Made by a program: the position numbers and the translations under genes | In this document: positions 1-8,621 of the stretch, piece after piece | How positions within the stretch are numbered: the stretch's first letter is position 1 | How the letters are laid out: each line of letters opens with the position of its first letter | Notes under the pieces: generated by a model | The model's database searches: none | What the model was told of the DNA's origin: nothing | What the model saw: the letters and a program-made list of their open reading frames with translations, nothing else | From: Idiomarina sp. A28L | GTDB taxonomy: Bacteria; Pseudomonadota; Gammaproteobacteria; Enterobacterales; Alteromonadaceae | Direction of reading: 5' to 3' | Length of the DNA stretch: 64,000 bases | Assembly (NCBI RefSeq): GCF_000218785.1 | Contig: NZ_AFPO01000001.1 | Span: forward strand, 62,001 to 126,000

Positions 1-632
1 ACCAAAATATCGGCACGCTTAACGTGGCTGGATAGATCTTTGGTGAATCGATGGCAGACAGTGGTGGTAGCACCAGCTAACAAGAACTCCAAGCTCATTG
101 GGCGGCCTACGATATTTGAGGCACCTACAATCACTGCATGTTTACCGTGCAAATCGGTACCAGTGCTTTCAAGTAACTTAATTACTCCATAGGGTGTACA
201 CGGCCGCAGAACAGGCAAACGTTGAGATAGTCGTCCAATGTTATAGGGATGAAAACCGTCAACGTCTTTTTTCGGGTCAATACGCTCTAAGATGCCAGTT
301 GAATCTAGGCCTGCAGGAAGCGGTAACTGCACCAAAATGCCATCGATCTCAGAATCGTGATTGAGTTCATCAATGAGTGATTCCAAGGTTTTCTGGCTGG
401 TAGTAACTGGTAAATCATAAGCTTTGGATATAAAGCCAACTTCGTCGCAAGATTTGCGTTTGCTGCCAACATAAACTTGTGAAGCGGGATCTTGGCCCAC
501 AAGTACAACCGCTAATCCGGGAGCTCGTTTGCCTTGTTCAAGGCGCCTAGCTACTCCTTCTTTAACGGTGTTGCGAATTTCTTGAGCAATAGCTTTGCCA
601 TCAATCAGTTGCGCGTGGTTCTGGGAGATCAT
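1..632 (-). CDS. folD: FolD, methylenetetrahydrofolate dehydrogenase/cyclohydrolase (C-terminus cut by window)
   Basis: Bifunctional cytosolic enzyme that converts 5,10-methylene-THF to 10-formyl-THF with NADP. About 210 of the usual ~285 residues are visible; the C-terminal end lies outside the window. Visible family motifs are YVGSKRKSC (with the catalytic lysine), [26 protein letters not shown] and the start of the Rossmann segment [10 protein letters not shown] chose ATG at 632, read on the minus strand as [13 protein letters not shown]; the frame stays open to the window edge. The gene is divergent from the tRNA operon, so the promoter at 799-827 does not serve it. Identity is clear. Confidence 0.93.
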   Translation of the reverse strand, partial: MISQNHAQLIDGKAIAQEIRNTVKEGVARRLEQGKRAPGLAVVLVGQDPASQVYVGSKRKSCDEVGFISKAYDLPVTTSQKTLESLIDELNHDSEIDGILVQLPLPAGLDSTGILERIDPKKDVDGFHPYNIGRLSQRLPVLRPCTPYGVIKLLESTGTDLHGKHAVIVGASNIVGRPMSLEFLLAGATTTVCHRFTKDLSSHVKRADIL

Positions 633-798
633 GATACTTTGGTTCCGGGAACTAGAAAAAAAATGCTAACTGGGATGTTATTGTCGCGGAAAATGAAGCA
701 GAGAACAATGAAACGAGTGAAGATTAGACACATTTTCTGTTAATCGTTAGATAACTGACGTAAAAATAGCCATACAGCACTGTATTCTGAAAAATTGT

Positions 799-827
799 TT
801 GACGGGGTGCCAGCAGATAGGTAATAT
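799..827 (+). promoter_or_regulatory. Sigma-70 promoter of the tRNA operon
   Basis: TTGACG (799-804) and TAATAT (822-827) are separated by exactly 17 nt. They are followed by a GC-rich stretch (cgccccc) of the kind found as a discriminator at stringently controlled stable-RNA promoters. The first tRNA begins about 45 nt downstream. The stringent-control reading is inference. Confidence 0.75.
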
Positions 828-872
828 TCGCCCCCGTTGAGCCCCTGAGATTTTGTTCAGGAAAACAACTGT

Positions 873-949
873 CGGCGATTAGCGCAGCTTGGTAGCGCAC
901 TTGGTTTGGGTCCAAGGGGTCGCAGGTTCAAATCCTGCATCGCCGACCA
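873..949 (+). tRNA. tRNA-Pro (anticodon TGG), copy 1
   Basis: 77-nt cloverleaf with CCA encoded. The anticodon stem CTTGG/CCAAG encloses loop TTTGGGT, giving anticodon TGG. The acceptor CGGCGAT pairs with ATCGCCG. It is identical base for base to the copy at 1218-1294. First gene of the four-tRNA operon. Confidence 0.96.
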
Positions 950-982
950 TTTTTCTTTATGTTAAACCGTAGGAAGAATAAC

Positions 983-1059
983 GCGCCCGTAGCTCAGCTG
1001 GATAGAGCAACTGCCTTCTAAGCCGTCGGTCGCAGGTTCGAATCCTGCCGGGCGCGCCA
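983..1059 (+). tRNA. tRNA-Arg (anticodon TCT)
   Basis: 77-nt cloverleaf with acceptor GCGCCCG/CGGGCGC, discriminator G and encoded CCA. Loop CTTCTAA gives anticodon TCT, which reads the rarer AGA/AGG arginine codons. It lies 33 nt after the first tRNA-Pro, probably on the same transcript. Confidence 0.95.
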
Positions 1060-1115
1060 ATTTCGCTGTTGTTTTAAGCGAAAAAGAAGGCCGTCAGCAT
1101 AGAGTTCAAAACAGT

Positions 1116-1192
1116 GGTGGGTGTAGCTCAGTTGGTAGAGCCCCGGATTGTGATTCCGGTTGTCGTGGGTTCGAGTCCCATCATCCACCCCA
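1116..1192 (+). tRNA. tRNA-His (anticodon GTG)
   Basis: Acceptor GTGGGTG/CATCCAC carries an extra G at the -1 position (1116) facing discriminator C, the hallmark of bacterial tRNA-His. The anticodon loop ATTGTGATT shows GTG. CCA is encoded. Third tRNA of the operon. Confidence 0.95.
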
Positions 1193-1217
1193 TTCCCTTT
1201 ATAGGTTTCAATATTGT

Positions 1218-1294
1218 CGGCGATTAGCGCAGCTTGGTAGCGCACTTGGTTTGGGTCCAAGGGGTCGCAGGTTCAAATCCTGCATCGCCGACCA
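1218..1294 (+). tRNA. tRNA-Pro (anticodon TGG), copy 2
   Basis: Exact duplicate of 873-949, including the TGT immediately upstream, so the two copies form a direct repeat of about 80 bp flanking the Arg and His tRNAs. No T-rich terminator hairpin is evident directly after it. Confidence 0.96.
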
Positions 1295-1324
1295 CTCCCT
1301 CAAGTTTAATCTCAGCAACACAAT

Positions 1325-1342
1325 CTCAATCTCAATCTCAAT
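1325..1342 (+). repeat. Short tandem repeat (CTCAAT)x3
   Basis: Three perfect copies of CTCAAT, preceded by a partial unit (CAAT) and by related ATCTCA sequence, lie between the last tRNA and the next gene. This is a simple hexamer repeat with no evident function. Confidence 0.6.
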
Positions 1343-1412
1343 TTCGCTTTATCAATTTTTTTTATTGCGTATGATACGAGTCATCTGCTCGTAGTGAGCT
1401 ATTTTCTGAGAA

Positions 1413-2705
1413 ATGAGATTCAACATGTTTGATGCGCAATTAATGGCAAATACTCGCGAACTTTCTGATCGCTTAGTTCAATTGCAATCCCCGATTCGTA
1501 TTCTTGATGCAGTAAATTGGGATCGCAGTATAAAAGAAGAGTTTTTCCGGCATAAAGCGCAGCAAAATCCATCGGTATCCCGAGGTTATTATCAACAAAA
1601 AAATCTTGGCTTTGAACCCGAATCGTTGCGCCAGAGCCTGGCCGAATTACAACGAGATATTGTTCGTCAATTAGGTAGATTGAGCCCCGCATCTCAGCTT
1701 ATGACACGCGCTTGCCGTGAATATCGTGACGTTATTCGGCTTATAGAAGCGCGCGGTACGCCTGAATTTCATGAGCTTTCGGTAGAATTGTTTGGGCATC
1801 CGGATGATGTGTTTCATGCCAACGAACCCTCACTTTCAGAACTAGCTTCGATGCTTCAGAGCCCGCTTGATAGCTTATTGGCTAGTGACGCCTTGCCAGA
1901 AGAAAAGAAAAGTATTAGTGCCAGTGAAGCCGTTACTCGTTTGCAAGCACAGCTCGATCAAAGCATGCCGGAAGTTGATGTACAAGTAATGCTCTCTGAT
2001 GGCATTGTTAGTGATGCGGCTGCAGGAAGTGATCGAATTAAGCTCAATCAAGATGTGCTGTTTTCACAACGAGAGCTCGATATTCTTGAAGTGCACGAGG
2101 GCTGGATTCATGTTGGGACAACACAAAACGGTTTAAAACAACCCTACCTAACTTGTTTGAGTAAAGGCACGCCAAGTGCAACGATTACCCAAGAGGGTTT
2201 GGCTGTGCTCACTGAGGTGATTACATTGCGTTCTACACCTCGCCGCTTGGCGAAGCTGGTTCAACGTATTCATGCGGTTGCATTAGCTGCCGAAGGTGCT
2301 GAGTTTGTAGAGGTGTATCGTAACTGCTTGGATCAGGGCATGAAACCAGATGAAAGCTATACGCTTACCCAACGTGTATTCCGTGGAAGCACGGCTGACG
2401 GTAAACCTTTTACCAAGGATTTAGCCTATATACGTGGTTTTGTGCTGGTATATAATCTGATAAGAGTTGCAGTGCAGTTAGGCAAAATTGATCGATTGCC
2501 GCTATTACTCACCGGCAAGATAGCGATTGATGATTTTCGCTTAATCTGCGAGTTATCTGATTCGGGAATGATCGCACAACCGAGCTTTGTGCCACCTCAT
2601 TTTAAAGATTTACGCGGGTTAGCTACGTGGTTAAGCGTGGGCCGGTTCTTGGGTGATTTTTCATTTACTCAACTAGAAAACGATTATCGGCCACTAATAC
2701 CCTAA
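1413..2705 (+). CDS. DUF1704/QEGLA-motif putative zinc peptidase (MATCAP-like, TIGR02421 type)
   Basis: 430-aa soluble protein of the family annotated as flavohemoglobin expression-modulating QEGLA motif protein. Residues 228-233 read HEGWIH, an HExxxH pattern, and 260-264 read QEGLA. In the related eukaryotic MATCAP tyrosine carboxypeptidases these elements supply two His and one Glu zinc ligands, so H228, H233 and E261 are the likely zinc site and E229 the general base. No signal peptide or membrane segment is seen. A second ATG at 1425 (MFDAQLMANTREL) could be the start instead. The bacterial substrate is unknown. The gene heads a close run with the PLP enzyme and YigZ gene. Family assignment is strong; function is inference. 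Confidence 0.8.
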   Translation: MRFNMFDAQLMANTRELSDRLVQLQSPIRILDAVNWDRSIKEEFFRHKAQQNPSVSRGYYQQKNLGFEPESLRQSLAELQRDIVRQLGRLSPASQLMTRACREYRDVIRLIEARGTPEFHELSVELFGHPDDVFHANEPSLSELASMLQSPLDSLLASDALPEEKKSISASEAVTRLQAQLDQSMPEVDVQVMLSDGIVSDAAAGSDRIKLNQDVLFSQRELDILEVHEGWIHVGTTQNGLKQPYLTCLSKGTPSATITQEGLAVLTEVITLRSTPRRLAKLVQRIHAVALAAEGAEFVEVYRNCLDQGMKPDESYTLTQRVFRGSTADGKPFTKDLAYIRGFVLVYNLIRVAVQLGKIDRLPLLLTGKIAIDDFRLICELSDSGMIAQPSFVPPHFKDLRGLATWLSVGRFLGDFSFTQLENDYRPLIP

Positions 2706-2743
2706 AATTACAATAAGATGTTACCACTCTCCAAGGATTCTTA

Positions 2744-3898
2744 ATGACAGTTAAACGTAATTCCGGCTATTCGTTGCAAACACGTGTTGCCCAGGCTTTA
2801 AGTTATGTCGAGCCCCACACGAAGGGTTTGGTGCCACCTACGTATCCTTCAACAACGTACTTGCGCGATGAAGATAATGAATATCGGTCTGGCTTAGTTT
2901 ATTCCCGTGCTGATAACCCAACCTATCGTGTGGTGGAGAATGTATTAGCTGATATCGAAGAAGGCGCCGATGCCTTGCTTTTTGCCTCGGGAATGGCTGC
3001 AGCGGTAACCGTGTTTCAAGCGCTTCGGCCTGGCGATCATGTACTAGCCCCGAAAGTAATGTACTGGGCTCTTAGGAACTGGTTACTTACGCTGGGTACT
3101 GATTGGGGTTTGCGTATCGAGTTAGTTGATATGGCGGATACGCAAGCGGTTAAAAAGGCGTTGATAGCTGGGGAAACTAAGTTAGTTTGGCTGGAAACAC
3201 CGGGTAATCCTTTATGGACCATTTCTGATATTGGCGAAATCTGTAAGTTAGCGCACGCTGCAGGCGCAAAGGTAGCGGTTGATTCCACGTGCGCAACACC
3301 AGTGTTGAGTTTACCGATAGCTTTAGGCGCAGATATCGTGATGCATTCTGCTACAAAATATTTAAATGGGCATTCAGATATAATCGCTGGCGCTCTAGTT
3401 TGCGCCCGAGATGATGAATTTTGGCAACGTATTCGCATGGTTCGAAAACAAGGCGGTGCCGTATTGAGCCCAACCGATGCTAATCAATTATTACGCGGAA
3501 TGCGCACCTTAGAACTGCGTGTAAGGCAAAGTAGCCAAACGGCACAAAAGATAGCTGAAAAACTGCAAGCGTTACCTGCGGTTACTGAAGTGCTTTATCC
3601 TGGTTTAGCCTCTTTTCCCGGGCATGCTGTAGCAAACAAGCAAATGCATGGTGGCTTTGGCGGTATGCTATCGGTTCGTTTAAAAAATAGCGCAGTAGCA
3701 ATTCATGCTGCGGCACATACTAAATTGTGGAAACGCGCTACATCACTTGGCGGTGTTGAAAGCCTGATAGAACATCGAGCGAGTGTTGAAGGCACTGATT
3801 CGCCAGTGCCTGATGATTTATTGCGCCTTTCTGTAGGAATTGAAGATGCGGATGAGTTATTTGCAGATTTGCAACAAGCTATTACGTCAGCGAGTTAA
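2744..3898 (+). CDS. PLP-dependent Cys/Met-metabolism enzyme (cystathionine beta-lyase-like)
   Basis: 384-aa fold-type I PLP enzyme of the trans-sulfuration family. The phosphate-anchoring YSRADNPTYR lies at residues 53-62, ASGMAA at 81-86, and HSATKYLNGH at 201-210 carries Schiff-base lysine K205. The family cleaves or forms C-S bonds in cystathionine, cysteine or methionine; MetC-type beta-lyase is the closest reading, but this motif set cannot separate beta-lyase, gamma-lyase and gamma-synthase. The start has a good Shine-Dalgarno site (AAGGA, 7 nt upstream). The YigZ gene follows 12 nt later, suggesting co-transcription. Cytosolic. Confidence 0.85.
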   Translation: MTVKRNSGYSLQTRVAQALSYVEPHTKGLVPPTYPSTTYLRDEDNEYRSGLVYSRADNPTYRVVENVLADIEEGADALLFASGMAAAVTVFQALRPGDHVLAPKVMYWALRNWLLTLGTDWGLRIELVDMADTQAVKKALIAGETKLVWLETPGNPLWTISDIGEICKLAHAAGAKVAVDSTCATPVLSLPIALGADIVMHSATKYLNGHSDIIAGALVCARDDEFWQRIRMVRKQGGAVLSPTDANQLLRGMRTLELRVRQSSQTAQKIAEKLQALPAVTEVLYPGLASFPGHAVANKQMHGGFGGMLSVRLKNSAVAIHAAAHTKLWKRATSLGGVESLIEHRASVEGTDSPVPDDLLRLSVGIEDADELFADLQQAITSAS

Positions 3899-3910
3899 TG
3901 TTACCAATTT

Positions 3911-4519
3911 ATGGATGAGCCATTGAGAGTAGCTGCGGGTATTGCTGAATGTGAAATCGAGATTAAGAAAAGCCGGTTTATTGCAACTGCGGGCCTTGCA
4001 GCAACTCGAGAAGAAGCCTTGCAGTTACTGGAGCAGGTGAAGGCGAAATTCCCAGATGCTCGGCATTATTGTTGGGCTTATTTGTTGGGTGGGGCAGAAA
4101 CTCCAAGTAGTGCAGCTATGAATGATGATGGCGAGCCTAGCGGTACTGCAGGGAAGCCAATTTTAAATGTGCTTCAGCATAAGGGTATTAGCGATGTTAT
4201 GTTGGTTGTTAGCCGTTACTTTGGCGGCGTTAAATTGGGCGCTGGCGGATTAGTGCGAGCTTATTCGCAAGCTGCGGAAGAGGTAATGCGCAAGCTTCCG
4301 TTTGAGGTGCACGTTGCTGAGAGTCAGTGGTACTTAAGTTTAGATTTTTCGTTAGAGCAACCGTTACGGCATTTTTTAGGTGAACATAACGGCAGCGTTC
4401 ATGAAGTAACCTACAGCGAAACGGTGAAGGTAAAGCTCAGCCTGCCAACCGATAAAAACGACACTTTTGTAGCGTTTTGTGCGCAACATCAACTAGAATG
4501 TGAACGCTTAATTGATTAG
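3911..4519 (+). CDS. YigZ/IMPACT family protein
   Basis: 202-aa protein with the UPF0029/IMPACT signature: HYCWAY at residues 52-57, DDGEPSGTAGKP at 72-83 and YFGGVKLGAGGLVRAY at 103-118. An N-terminal IMPACT domain is followed by the smaller C-terminal domain found in E. coli YigZ (~205 aa). Family members are thought to bind RNA or ribosomes; no reaction is established. No clear Shine-Dalgarno site precedes the ATG, so translation may depend on the upstream lyase gene 12 nt away. Its last 12 nt overlap the convergent lipoprotein gene. Confidence 0.88.
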   Translation: MDEPLRVAAGIAECEIEIKKSRFIATAGLAATREEALQLLEQVKAKFPDARHYCWAYLLGGAETPSSAAMNDDGEPSGTAGKPILNVLQHKGISDVMLVVSRYFGGVKLGAGGLVRAYSQAAEEVMRKLPFEVHVAESQWYLSLDFSLEQPLRHFLGEHNGSVHEVTYSETVKVKLSLPTDKNDTFVAFCAQHQLECERLID

Positions 4520-5221
4520 TAGTAGGCGATTACTTAAATCAACTTGGCAGTAACGATCAGTGTTTGGATTAGGCACTCTACTAGTATCGGTTTCTGCAAA
4601 TGTGCTTGGCCCCAGCCCCATGCTTAGTAAATCAGCTTCTGAATAGTAAAATCCTTCGTAGTGCTCGGTCATGCAGCCAATATTTTGGTCAAAGCCATAT
4701 ACAGTAATGTATTGATCAACATTGATTCGATTAAAAAAACGGGTTTCACGGCGCAGATACGCGCTCGCATTTTGGGCGATAAAATTACCAACGCCGGGAA
4801 ATAGAGTAGATGTCCAATCGCTGAATTTACTTTGTTCTAGCGCGCCACCAGACCAAGCTACTACAGCACCTTTCTCAACAGTTCGAGTTTTTGCGGCAGT
4901 AAAAATATAATTTGCACATGCTTGTGTGCAAACATCGGTAACGAACAAATCAAATTCATTGCGCTGCAATAAATAGCCCATTTGCATAGCCGCCATCGGA
5001 TCTGATGTTTCGCTAGAGATATGAAGCTGGGTTATTTCTGGGTATTCCGCTACTAATTCTTCAAACCGATTAACAGTGCTGTTGGTTATTTTGCCTTGAA
5101 TAGCAAAGTGGTTTGAATAGATTTGAATTGATGCGCCGGTATCAGGGGCAGAAGAGGAGCAAGCGGATAGCAATAATATACCGGGAATTATGATTATACC
5201 GAGCCGAAAATACTGACGCAT
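4508..5221 (-). CDS. Predicted periplasmic lipoprotein with ClpP/crotonase-like character
   Basis: 237-aa protein with a type II signal sequence: hydrophobic residues 7-19 and lipobox LSAC with lipidated C21. The mature part starts with a Ser-rich linker. The segment after it (strand, helix with DPMAAMQMGYLLQ, then TDVCTQACANYIFTAAKTRTV) resembles the ClpP-like fold of periplasmic COG3904-type proteins, in which the ACA turn sits where the serine nucleophile would be. Two cysteines, C98 and C102, form CxxxC there. I see no serine nucleophile, so activity is doubtful. Start ATG 5221 has AAGGG about 9 nt upstream. The function is not recognised; the fold is a guess. Confidence 0.6.
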   Translation of the reverse strand: MRQYFRLGIIIIPGILLLSACSSSAPDTGASIQIYSNHFAIQGKITNSTVNRFEELVAEYPEITQLHISSETSDPMAAMQMGYLLQRNEFDLFVTDVCTQACANYIFTAAKTRTVEKGAVVAWSGGALEQSKFSDWTSTLFPGVGNFIAQNASAYLRRETRFFNRINVDQYITVYGFDQNIGCMTEHYEGFYYSEADLLSMGLGPSTFAETDTSRVPNPNTDRYCQVDLSNRLLLIN

Positions 5222-5338
5222 TTAAATTACCCTTATTATTTTTATTAATATAACTGTCAGAATCAATACTGTACTAATAGTTCCCTATCCTAGGCGATAT
5301 TGTGTGCACCAGCAACTGCCTAAAACTCAGTGGGTTTA

Positions 5339-6889
5339 CTACTTTTGTTGCTTGTACTCAACTCGATTTCTGCCATTGGCTTTCGCGAAGGTAAGCATAT
5401 TTTCTGCTTGGTGGATGAGATCGTCGGCATTTTCGCTGTGTGAAAGGCAGGCAACACCACCACTAACTGTAACGCTGTTGTTTTCAACAATTTCAGCTTC
5501 GCTAGTTTGTGGGTGAGTAATTCCTTGTTGTTTTAATAGCTCTAGAAAATCATCACTTCGCTGGCATGCCTCAGGAAAACTTAAATGAGGCAACATAACC
5601 GCAAATTTCTCACCGGCGAAGCGACAAACGAGTTCGCCATTTCGTCGGAAATGTTGTTTTAATAGGCTGGCTATTTTTTGAACTAAGGCATCACCAGAAG
5701 GCAAACCTAGCTTTTCGTTGTAGGCACGAAAATCATCGATATCGAACATGGCTACACTTAGCTCATGCTTTTGTCTGACGGCCCGTGCCAGCTCTTCTTG
5801 TAATCTATTAGTGAATTGTCGGCGGTTTGCTAAACCGGTTAATCCATCTCGAAGCACTAATTCGCGGAGCGCATCATTGTTGGCCATTAACTGTTGTTGA
5901 GAGGTTTGTAGAGTGTAGTAAATACGTTCATTGTTAATCGTTGTAGCGATGAGCTCACCAATCAGCCGAGTTCTTCGAATATCGGCTTCCGACCATCGGC
6001 GATTTCGAGCCACCATATCTAAACCAATAAAGCCAATTAACTCATCGAGTTCATAGAGACCAACACACAATGTAGAACGGATATCTTCACGTTCAAATTC
6101 AAACTTTTCTAATGCACCTTCTTGAGGGATTTTCGACGTATCTGTAATGGCAAACACACCTTGGTTTTTAATTTGAGTGAAAAACCAAGGTAGCTGGGTG
6201 TTGGGGATTTCTTGTAAATCATCAACGTGACTGGAAATGCCATCATTTACCCACTCATGCGTATTTGTCATAGTGGTATGTTCGAAATCAAATAAAAATA
6301 CGTAAGCTCGGTCGGTTTGGCAAAACTCACCTAACCGTTTGAGGGCGTGGTGAATATGAGCATCCATTTGCGCTAATTTTGAATTCCGTAATAGGGTTGA
6401 AAGCTCAGCTACAATTTTTTCAAAGCTAATAAAATCACGAAGTGACACTTCTGCGCTGGACATGTCCATCGGCGTGTTTGAGTTAAAAAACAGTCGGTGA
6501 TCGCGCGGTTGGAGTGTAACTGAGTATATGCGTTCATCATCTCCGTAGAACTGATTACTCTCAATGCTTACTGGGGAATTCGCAACGATTAGATCGCGGC
6601 GATCAATAACTTCTCCTGAGAGAGCGGCGATAATCGGTGAAGAAATGGCTTCAGGCTCGGTTGCAGCGCCGGTGAGGTGAACATCGGGAAAGAACTGCAA
6701 TGCTTCAAGTTGCGATTTTAACGGTTGTTCAGAATTTAGGTTTAATAATTGGTGTGCAGTTTGATTTGCAAAATAACTGCGCGAGGGGATACCTGAATCT
6801 TCAGATTCTGCGGCAAAAACAACAGCAACGGGCAGTAGATCGACAACTGCTCGCCAATTTTTTATTGAATTTCCGAATTGAGGCATCAT
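5339..6889 (-). CDS. GAF-GGDEF protein with degenerate GGDEF motif
   Basis: 516-aa soluble signalling protein. Residues 1-140 look PAS-like, 155-320 GAF-like (with the NRRWSEADI segment common in these GAF domains), a short coiled linker reaches about 345, and 346-510 are a GGDEF domain. DGLTGLANRR (348-357), FDIDDF (382-387) and SGD (398-400) are intact, but the signature loop is AGEKF (425-429) instead of GG(D/E)EF. The fourth position, normally a metal-binding Glu, is Lys. The product-inhibition site reads RNGE in place of RxxD. Cyclic-di-GMP synthesis is therefore probably lost or weak, and a GTP or c-di-GMP sensing role is possible. ATGs at 6889 and 6886 are both usable. Confidence 0.82.
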   Translation of the reverse strand: MMPQFGNSIKNWRAVVDLLPVAVVFAAESEDSGIPSRSYFANQTAHQLLNLNSEQPLKSQLEALQFFPDVHLTGAATEPEAISSPIIAALSGEVIDRRDLIVANSPVSIESNQFYGDDERIYSVTLQPRDHRLFFNSNTPMDMSSAEVSLRDFISFEKIVAELSTLLRNSKLAQMDAHIHHALKRLGEFCQTDRAYVFLFDFEHTTMTNTHEWVNDGISSHVDDLQEIPNTQLPWFFTQIKNQGVFAITDTSKIPQEGALEKFEFEREDIRSTLCVGLYELDELIGFIGLDMVARNRRWSEADIRRTRLIGELIATTINNERIYYTLQTSQQQLMANNDALRELVLRDGLTGLANRRQFTNRLQEELARAVRQKHELSVAMFDIDDFRAYNEKLGLPSGDALVQKIASLLKQHFRRNGELVCRFAGEKFAVMLPHLSFPEACQRSDDFLELLKQQGITHPQTSEAEIVENNSVTVSGGVACLSHSENADDLIHQAENMLTFAKANGRNRVEYKQQK

Positions 6890-7284
6890 GTGTCCCGTCG
6901 TGCAGGTATTTTATTATTATAAACGCTTAATGTTTTGTTAGGTTGCTTTTTCATCGCCACTTTGTCAATTTAAGAATGAAGTTTTACGTTTGCACATGAT
7001 GATTTTAGCTATATGCCGATTAATTCAGCGGCTAAGCTCGACTCTGTTGCTCGTCACCGTTATAATGTCGCGTCATTTTTTCATGAAGTGCTTGATAAGT
7101 ACTTGCTTAGAAAAGAGTAGGTGGCCGCGGGATCGACATCCCGAGTATGCAGGCACCAGATTTTTGGAGTAGCTTAAAAGTGCTGTGGCGCGTTGCGGTA
7201 GTAAATTAATGCAGCGTGATTACAAAATGATTAAAGCTACGGTAATACGAATGCACTATTTAGTGATGCTGAGGTAACAACGCA
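6890..7284. other. 395-bp intergenic region upstream of tig
   Basis: No convincing gene. It holds a sigma-70-like promoter at 7038-7066, a perfect 6-bp hairpin at 7128-7143 (CGGGAT, loop CGAC, ATCCCG) without a T-tract, and a long apparent 5' leader before trigger factor. A 60-codon open frame across 6990-7172 starts at TTG, overlaps the promoter and has no family signal. Confidence 0.5.
7038..7066 (+). promoter_or_regulatory. Candidate sigma-70 promoter for tig
   Basis: TCGACT (7038-7043) and a perfect TATAAT (7061-7066) are 17 nt apart. Transcription would start near 7073, leaving a ~210-nt leader with the 7128-7143 hairpin. The -35 matches consensus at 4 of 6 positions. Confidence 0.5.
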
Positions 7285-8589
7285 ATGCAGGTTTCTGTTG
7301 AAGCAACTCAAGGTTTAGAACGCCGGATTACCATCTCTGTTCCGGCTGAGAAAATTGATAAAGAAGTTAAGAGCCAAGTACAACAACGCGCGCGCACCGT
7401 TCGTATGGATGGTTTCCGCCCTGGTAAAGTGCCAGTGAGTTTAGTTGCTAAGCGCTTTGGCCCTGCAATTCGCCAAGACGTAGTGATGGAACAAATCCAA
7501 CGCCACTACATCGACGCTCTGGTACAAGAGAAAATTAATCCAGCGGGTGCTCCGCGCTTCGAACCAAAAGTTGACGAAGAAGGCAAAGACCTTGAATTCG
7601 TTGCTGTGTTTGAAGTGTATCCAGAGATTGAATTGAAAGATTTGGATAAAGTTAGTGTTGAAAAACCAGTAGCATCAGTTAGCGATGCAGATCTTGAAAA
7701 GATGCTAGAAACTTTACAGAAGCAACATGCTACTTTTGAAGAAGTAAAGCGTGGTGCTAAAGAAGGTGACAAAGTAACTTTCGATTTCCTTGGCCGTGTT
7801 GATGGCGAAGAATTTGAAGGTGGCAAAGCTGAAAACTTTGAATTGGAAATGGGCCAAGGCCGCATGATTCCTGGTTTTGAAGATGGTATGAAAGGGCTTA
7901 AAGCAGGCGCTGAGAAAACTATCGAAGTAACCTTCCCAGAAGATTACCATGCAGAAGATTTGAAAGGTAAAGTTGCTGAGTTTGATCTTGTAATCAAAGC
8001 AGTAAACGCACCTCAATTGCCTGAGCTAAACGATGAGTTCGCAACTCAGTTCGGTATTGGCGATGGCGGTATTGAAGCGTTACGCACCGAAGTTCGTAAG
8101 AACATGGAACGCGAACTTAAAAATGCGGTAAAAAACAAAGTTAAGCAACAAGTAATCAAAGGCTTGTTAGCAGCCAACGATGATGTTCCAGTGCCTGCGG
8201 CAATGAAAGAACAAGAAGTTAAAGTTCTTCGTCAGCAAGCTATGCAACGTTTTGGTGGTAACGGGCAGAATATGCCAGAGTTACCAGCAGAGTTATTCTC
8301 TGAGCAAGCTGATGAACGCGTTAAAGTTGGCTTATTACTCGGTGAAGTAATCCGTGGTAATGAGTTGAAAGTAGATGAAGCTCGTGTTCAAGATATGATC
8401 GAAAACACGGCCTCTGCGTATGAAGATCCGAAAGAAGTGATTGCATACTACAAAGAAAACGCTGAAGCCAAACAGCAAGTTGAAAACGTAGTATTGGAAG
8501 ACCAAGCAATCGATTTCGTGCTCGAGAAAGCAAAAGTTACTGAGAAAGAGTTTAGCTTCGATGAAGTGATGAACCCTCAAGCAAAATAA
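7285..8589 (+). CDS. tig: Trigger factor
   Basis: 434-aa ribosome-associated chaperone and peptidyl-prolyl isomerase that meets nascent chains at the exit tunnel. The N-terminal ribosome-binding domain has the signature-like GFRPGKVP (residues 44-51); an FKBP-type domain spans about 150-245 ([21 protein letters not shown]); the C-terminal arms are helical. The length matches E. coli Tig (432). Start ATG follows GAGGTAAC. A strong terminator follows, so clpP expression is partly separated although the order tig-clpP-clpX-lon is conserved. Confidence 0.97.
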   Translation: MQVSVEATQGLERRITISVPAEKIDKEVKSQVQQRARTVRMDGFRPGKVPVSLVAKRFGPAIRQDVVMEQIQRHYIDALVQEKINPAGAPRFEPKVDEEGKDLEFVAVFEVYPEIELKDLDKVSVEKPVASVSDADLEKMLETLQKQHATFEEVKRGAKEGDKVTFDFLGRVDGEEFEGGKAENFELEMGQGRMIPGFEDGMKGLKAGAEKTIEVTFPEDYHAEDLKGKVAEFDLVIKAVNAPQLPELNDEFATQFGIGDGGIEALRTEVRKNMERELKNAVKNKVKQQVIKGLLAANDDVPVPAAMKEQEVKVLRQQAMQRFGGNGQNMPELPAELFSEQADERVKVGLLLGEVIRGNELKVDEARVQDMIENTASAYEDPKEVIAYYKENAEAKQQVENVVLEDQAIDFVLEKAKVTEKEFSFDEVMNPQAK

Positions 8590-8621
8590 GCATTTGCTGA
8601 AATTCTCAGGAATTGGTTTAA

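Noticed and set aside
724-1260. Two minus-strand open frames starting MDPNQVRYQAALIAD
   Set aside because: They are reverse readings of the two identical tRNA-Pro genes; the shared N-terminus is the antisense of the tRNA.
7110-7165. tRNA-like segment with hairpin and GGCACCA
   Set aside because: The 6-bp stem has a 4-nt loop and no T-loop, anticodon arm or acceptor pairing can be built.
6990-7172. 60-codon plus-strand frame upstream of tig
   Set aside because: TTG start, no Shine-Dalgarno, overlaps the candidate promoter and has no recognisable domain.
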